A stretch of 64,000 nucleotides of DNA from Pseudoxanthomonas wuyuanensis (GTDB taxonomy: Bacteria > Pseudomonadota > Gammaproteobacteria > Xanthomonadales > Xanthomonadaceae), in the NCBI RefSeq assembly GCF_900215535.1, contig NZ_OCND01000001.1:496001-560000 (forward strand). Reading direction: 5' to 3'. Positions within the stretch are counted from its first letter, which is position 1, and every line of letters begins with the position of its first letter. Under the pieces are notes generated by a model. The model worked only from the letters and a program-made list of their open reading frames with translations, did no database searches and was not told the DNA's origin. Shown piece by piece: positions 61,680 to 64,000 of this stretch. Position numbers and translations under genes: made by a program.

Positions 61680-62615
61680 ATGAAGCGGTCGGTCAGCGGC
61701 ATTGCCGCTTTGGTGGCAATCACGATGTCAATGCTGGGAGGCAGTTTGTCTGCACAGGAAAAAACCGCGCTGGTAAGCGAGCGCGACAAGGTCAGTTATG
61801 CGGTTGGCGTGGACGTGGCCAGCTCGTTCGAACCGGTCGGTCCGTTCATCGATCTGGCCGCATTCGAGAAGGCGCTGAAGAACGCGTTCAGTGGCGGACA
61901 GCCGCTGATCTCGGAAGACGAAGCCCGCCAGACCGACCAGGCGCTGCGGGTCAATATCGCCGCCAGCCAGGGCCAGCCGATTCCGGGCATGCCGCCCGGC
62001 AGCACGCCGCCTCCGGTCGATAAAAGCAAGGTCGGCCTGATGCTGGGCGGATTCGTCGTGGGCCAGGCGCTGGCGCCGATGAAGGACGACATCGACGTGG
62101 CGGTGCTGATGCAGGCCATGCGTACGGCGTTGGGCAAGACCGGCACGCCATTGCTGACGGTGGAGCAGGCGCAGGCCGAGATGCAGGCGTTCATGACCCG
62201 GCAGCAAGGTCAGGCCGGCGCCAAGAACCGCGCCGAGGGCATCAGCTTCCTGGCCGAGAACAAAACCAGGAAGGGCGTCATCACCACCCCGACCGGGTTG
62301 CAGTACATGGTGCTGCGCGAAGGCAATGGCGCGCGTCCGCTGCCCAGCAGCCGGGTGCGCGTCAACTACGTGGGCACGCTGTTGAACGGCACCAAGTTCG
62401 ACAGTTCCTACGATCGCGGCCAACCCGCCGAGTTCGGCCTGAACCAGGTCATTCCGGGCTGGACCGAAGGTGTGTCGCTGATGCCGGTCGGTGCCAAGTA
62501 CCGGTTCTGGATTCCGTCGGAACTGGCGTACGGCCCCAATGGCGCGCCGGGCGGCGTGATCGGTCCTGACGCCACGTTGACCTTTGATGTCGAATTGATG
62601 GGTATCCTGCAGTAG
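61680..62615 (+). CDS. FKBP-type peptidyl-prolyl isomerase (FkpA/Mip type)
   Basis: This 311-residue protein has a signal peptide cleaved near LSAQE (residue 25). Residues about 35-190 hold two related helical dimerisation-type segments ([15 protein letters not shown] and [16 protein letters not shown], each followed by a helix pair). The C-terminal FKBP domain (about 205-311) has [26 protein letters not shown] and IPSELAYG. It should help periplasmic or outer-membrane protein folding. GAGGAG precedes the ATG. Confidence 0.92.
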   Translation: MKRSVSGIAALVAITMSMLGGSLSAQEKTALVSERDKVSYAVGVDVASSFEPVGPFIDLAAFEKALKNAFSGGQPLISEDEARQTDQALRVNIAASQGQPIPGMPPGSTPPPVDKSKVGLMLGGFVVGQALAPMKDDIDVAVLMQAMRTALGKTGTPLLTVEQAQAEMQAFMTRQQGQAGAKNRAEGISFLAENKTRKGVITTPTGLQYMVLREGNGARPLPSSRVRVNYVGTLLNGTKFDSSYDRGQPAEFGLNQVIPGWTEGVSLMPVGAKYRFWIPSELAYGPNGAPGGVIGPDATLTFDVELMGILQ

Positions 62616-62652
62616 TAGTTCCTACTCCCCCAAGTCTTCAGGAGCTGTCTGG

Positions 62653-64000
62653 ATGCGAGTTGCGATATTCGGGACCGGCTATGTCGGTCTTGTCACTGGT
62701 ACCTGCCTGGCCGAAGTAGGCCATGATGTTTTCTGCGTCGACATCGACCAGGCCAAGGTCGATGGCCTGAACCGCGGCGTGATTCCGATTTATGAGCCCG
62801 GCCTGGAAGCGATGGTCAAGGCCAACCATGCCGCCGGCAGATTGCGTTTCACTACCGACGCCGCCCAGGCCATCGGCCATGGCGAGATCGTGTTCATAGC
62901 GGTGGGCACGCCGCCGGACGAAGACGGCAGCGCGGATCTGCAGTACGTGCTGGCGGTGGCCCGCACCATCGGCCGCCACATCCAGCGGCCGACAGTGGTG
63001 GTGGGAAAGTCGACGGTTCCGGTGGGTACCGCCGACAAGGTCAAGGCCGCGATCGCAGGCGAACTGGAGGCGCGCGGCGCCGCGATAGCGTTCGATGTGG
63101 TGTCCAATCCCGAGTTCCTGAAGGAAGGCGATGCGGTCAACGACTGCATGCGCCCGGACCGCATCGTGATCGGCTCGGACAATCCCGAGGCGGTGGAGAA
63201 ACTGCGCCGCCTGTACGCGCCGTTCAACCGCAACCACGAACGCATCGTGGCGATGGATGTGCGTTCGGCCGAGCTGACCAAGTACGCGGCAAACGCGATG
63301 CTGGCGACCAAGATCAGTTTCATGAACGAGATCGCCAACATCGCCGAGCGGGTCGGCGCCGACATCGAGCACGTCCGCCACGGCATCGGCTCGGACCCGC
63401 GCATCGGTTGGCACTTCATCTATCCCGGCGCCGGTTACGGCGGCTCCTGCTTTCCCAAGGACGTGCAGGCGCTGGCCCGCACCGCCCACCAGTACCGCTA
63501 CGAAGCGCGCCTGCTCAACGCCGTCGAGGCGGTCAACGATGCGCAGAAGGGCCATCTGTTCGAGCTGATCCAGCGCCATTACGACCTGGGCGAGGACGAA
63601 GGCGTGCGCGGCAAGACCTTTGCGGTCTGGGGCTTGGCGTTCAAGCCCAACACCGACGACATGCGCGAAGCCTCCAGCCGCCGCCTGCTGGCGCAGCTGT
63701 GGGAAGCCGGCGCCCGCGTGCGCGCCTACGACCCCGAGGCGGGCGAGGAGGCGCGGCGCATCTTCGGGGAACGGGATGACCTGATCTTCTGCGATTCGGC
63801 CACGACGGCCGTGCAGGGCGCGGACGCATTGGCGGTGGTGACCGAGTGGAAGCAGTTCCGCAGTCCGGATTTCGGCCAGCTGAAATCCGCGCTGAAGGAC
63901 GCGGTGGTCTTCGACGGCCGCAATCTCTACGAGCCATCGGAAGTCGAGGCGGCGGGCATCGCCTATTACGGTATCGGCAGGGGACGTTCGCTGCATGCAG
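62653..64000 (+). CDS. ugd: UDP-glucose 6-dehydrogenase (3' end outside window)
   Basis: At least 449 residues lie within the window; the family is usually around 450, so only a few codons are missing. It oxidises UDP-glucose to UDP-glucuronate, a precursor for exopolysaccharide (for example xanthan) and lipopolysaccharide. NAD-binding [18 protein letters not shown] is at the N-terminus; the catalytic Cys266 is in [12 protein letters not shown]; Lys in [16 protein letters not shown] is also conserved. It starts 37 bases after the FKBP gene, so co-transcription is possible. Confidence 0.95.
   Translation, partial: MRVAIFGTGYVGLVTGTCLAEVGHDVFCVDIDQAKVDGLNRGVIPIYEPGLEAMVKANHAAGRLRFTTDAAQAIGHGEIVFIAVGTPPDEDGSADLQYVLAVARTIGRHIQRPTVVVGKSTVPVGTADKVKAAIAGELEARGAAIAFDVVSNPEFLKEGDAVNDCMRPDRIVIGSDNPEAVEKLRRLYAPFNRNHERIVAMDVRSAELTKYAANAMLATKISFMNEIANIAERVGADIEHVRHGIGSDPRIGWHFIYPGAGYGGSCFPKDVQALARTAHQYRYEARLLNAVEAVNDAQKGHLFELIQRHYDLGEDEGVRGKTFAVWGLAFKPNTDDMREASSRRLLAQLWEAGARVRAYDPEAGEEARRIFGERDDLIFCDSATTAVQGADALAVVTEWKQFRSPDFGQLKSALKDAVVFDGRNLYEPSEVEAAGIAYYGIGRGRSLHA

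Overview
The window is a GC-rich, densely coded stretch of a gammaproteobacterial chromosome, most likely from Xanthomonadaceae (Xanthomonas, Lysobacter, Stenotrophomonas and relatives). The evidence is the Entner-Doudoroff genes beside a sugar ABC transporter, the style of the ZipA and LigA proteins, a GyrA with Gln at position 83, and many short intergenic palindromes of xanthomonad type. I found no rRNA, tRNA, insertion sequence with a transposase, prophage or CRISPR array. All assignments come from reading the protein sequences; no database search was run.

Layout. 1-14.5 kb is a carbohydrate locus. It has a lipoprotein glucanase-like enzyme, a sugar-binding lipoprotein, two permeases, a large secreted glycosidase with a discoidin-like domain, a membrane protein, then eda, edd and glk on the minus strand, and the MalK/UgpC-type ATPase on the plus strand. 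Together these could hydrolyse an oligosaccharide, import the products, phosphorylate glucose and feed the Entner-Doudoroff pathway. Similar LacI-type operator candidates lie ahead of the first gene and ahead of the distant ATPase.

14.7-30.5 kb holds housekeeping genes: an aspartate/aromatic aminotransferase, smc, zipA, ligA, an EF-P lysine ligase (epmA), a DUF3011 protein, mtnA and gyrA. epmA is preceded, in one unbroken reading frame, by a DUF559 endonuclease module and a Ser-Gln hexanucleotide repeat, all set among CTCTCCCC palindromes. 30.7-38.5 kb is the envelope pair alpha-2-macroglobulin / PbpC. 38.5-43.8 kb has a peroxiredoxin, Hsp20, a CbpA-like DnaJ, a PilH-like regulator, an AcuI-type reductase, a GIY-YIG nuclease and a LOG-type protein. 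43.9-49.6 kb is sucA-sucB-lpdA. 49.8-56.6 kb has a GNAT protein, RoxA, a B3-type metallo-beta-lactamase fold lipoprotein, a VOC protein, purB and fumC. 56.7-60.6 kb is a YtrA-type (GntR) ABC operon with two exported stress-type proteins. 60.8-64 kb has a glutathione peroxidase, an FKBP isomerase and a UDP-glucose dehydrogenase cut by the window end.

The most unusual content is the repeat landscape rather than the genes. At least six families of small palindromic or tandem repeats occur. Some have entered coding sequence (ligA, the DUF559-EpmA frame, the GIY-YIG C-terminus, the pbpC start, the mtnA stop). Two small nuclease genes (DUF559 and GIY-YIG) each sit inside their own palindrome family, which recalls the RAYT/REP partnership and is the best candidate here for an undescribed system.
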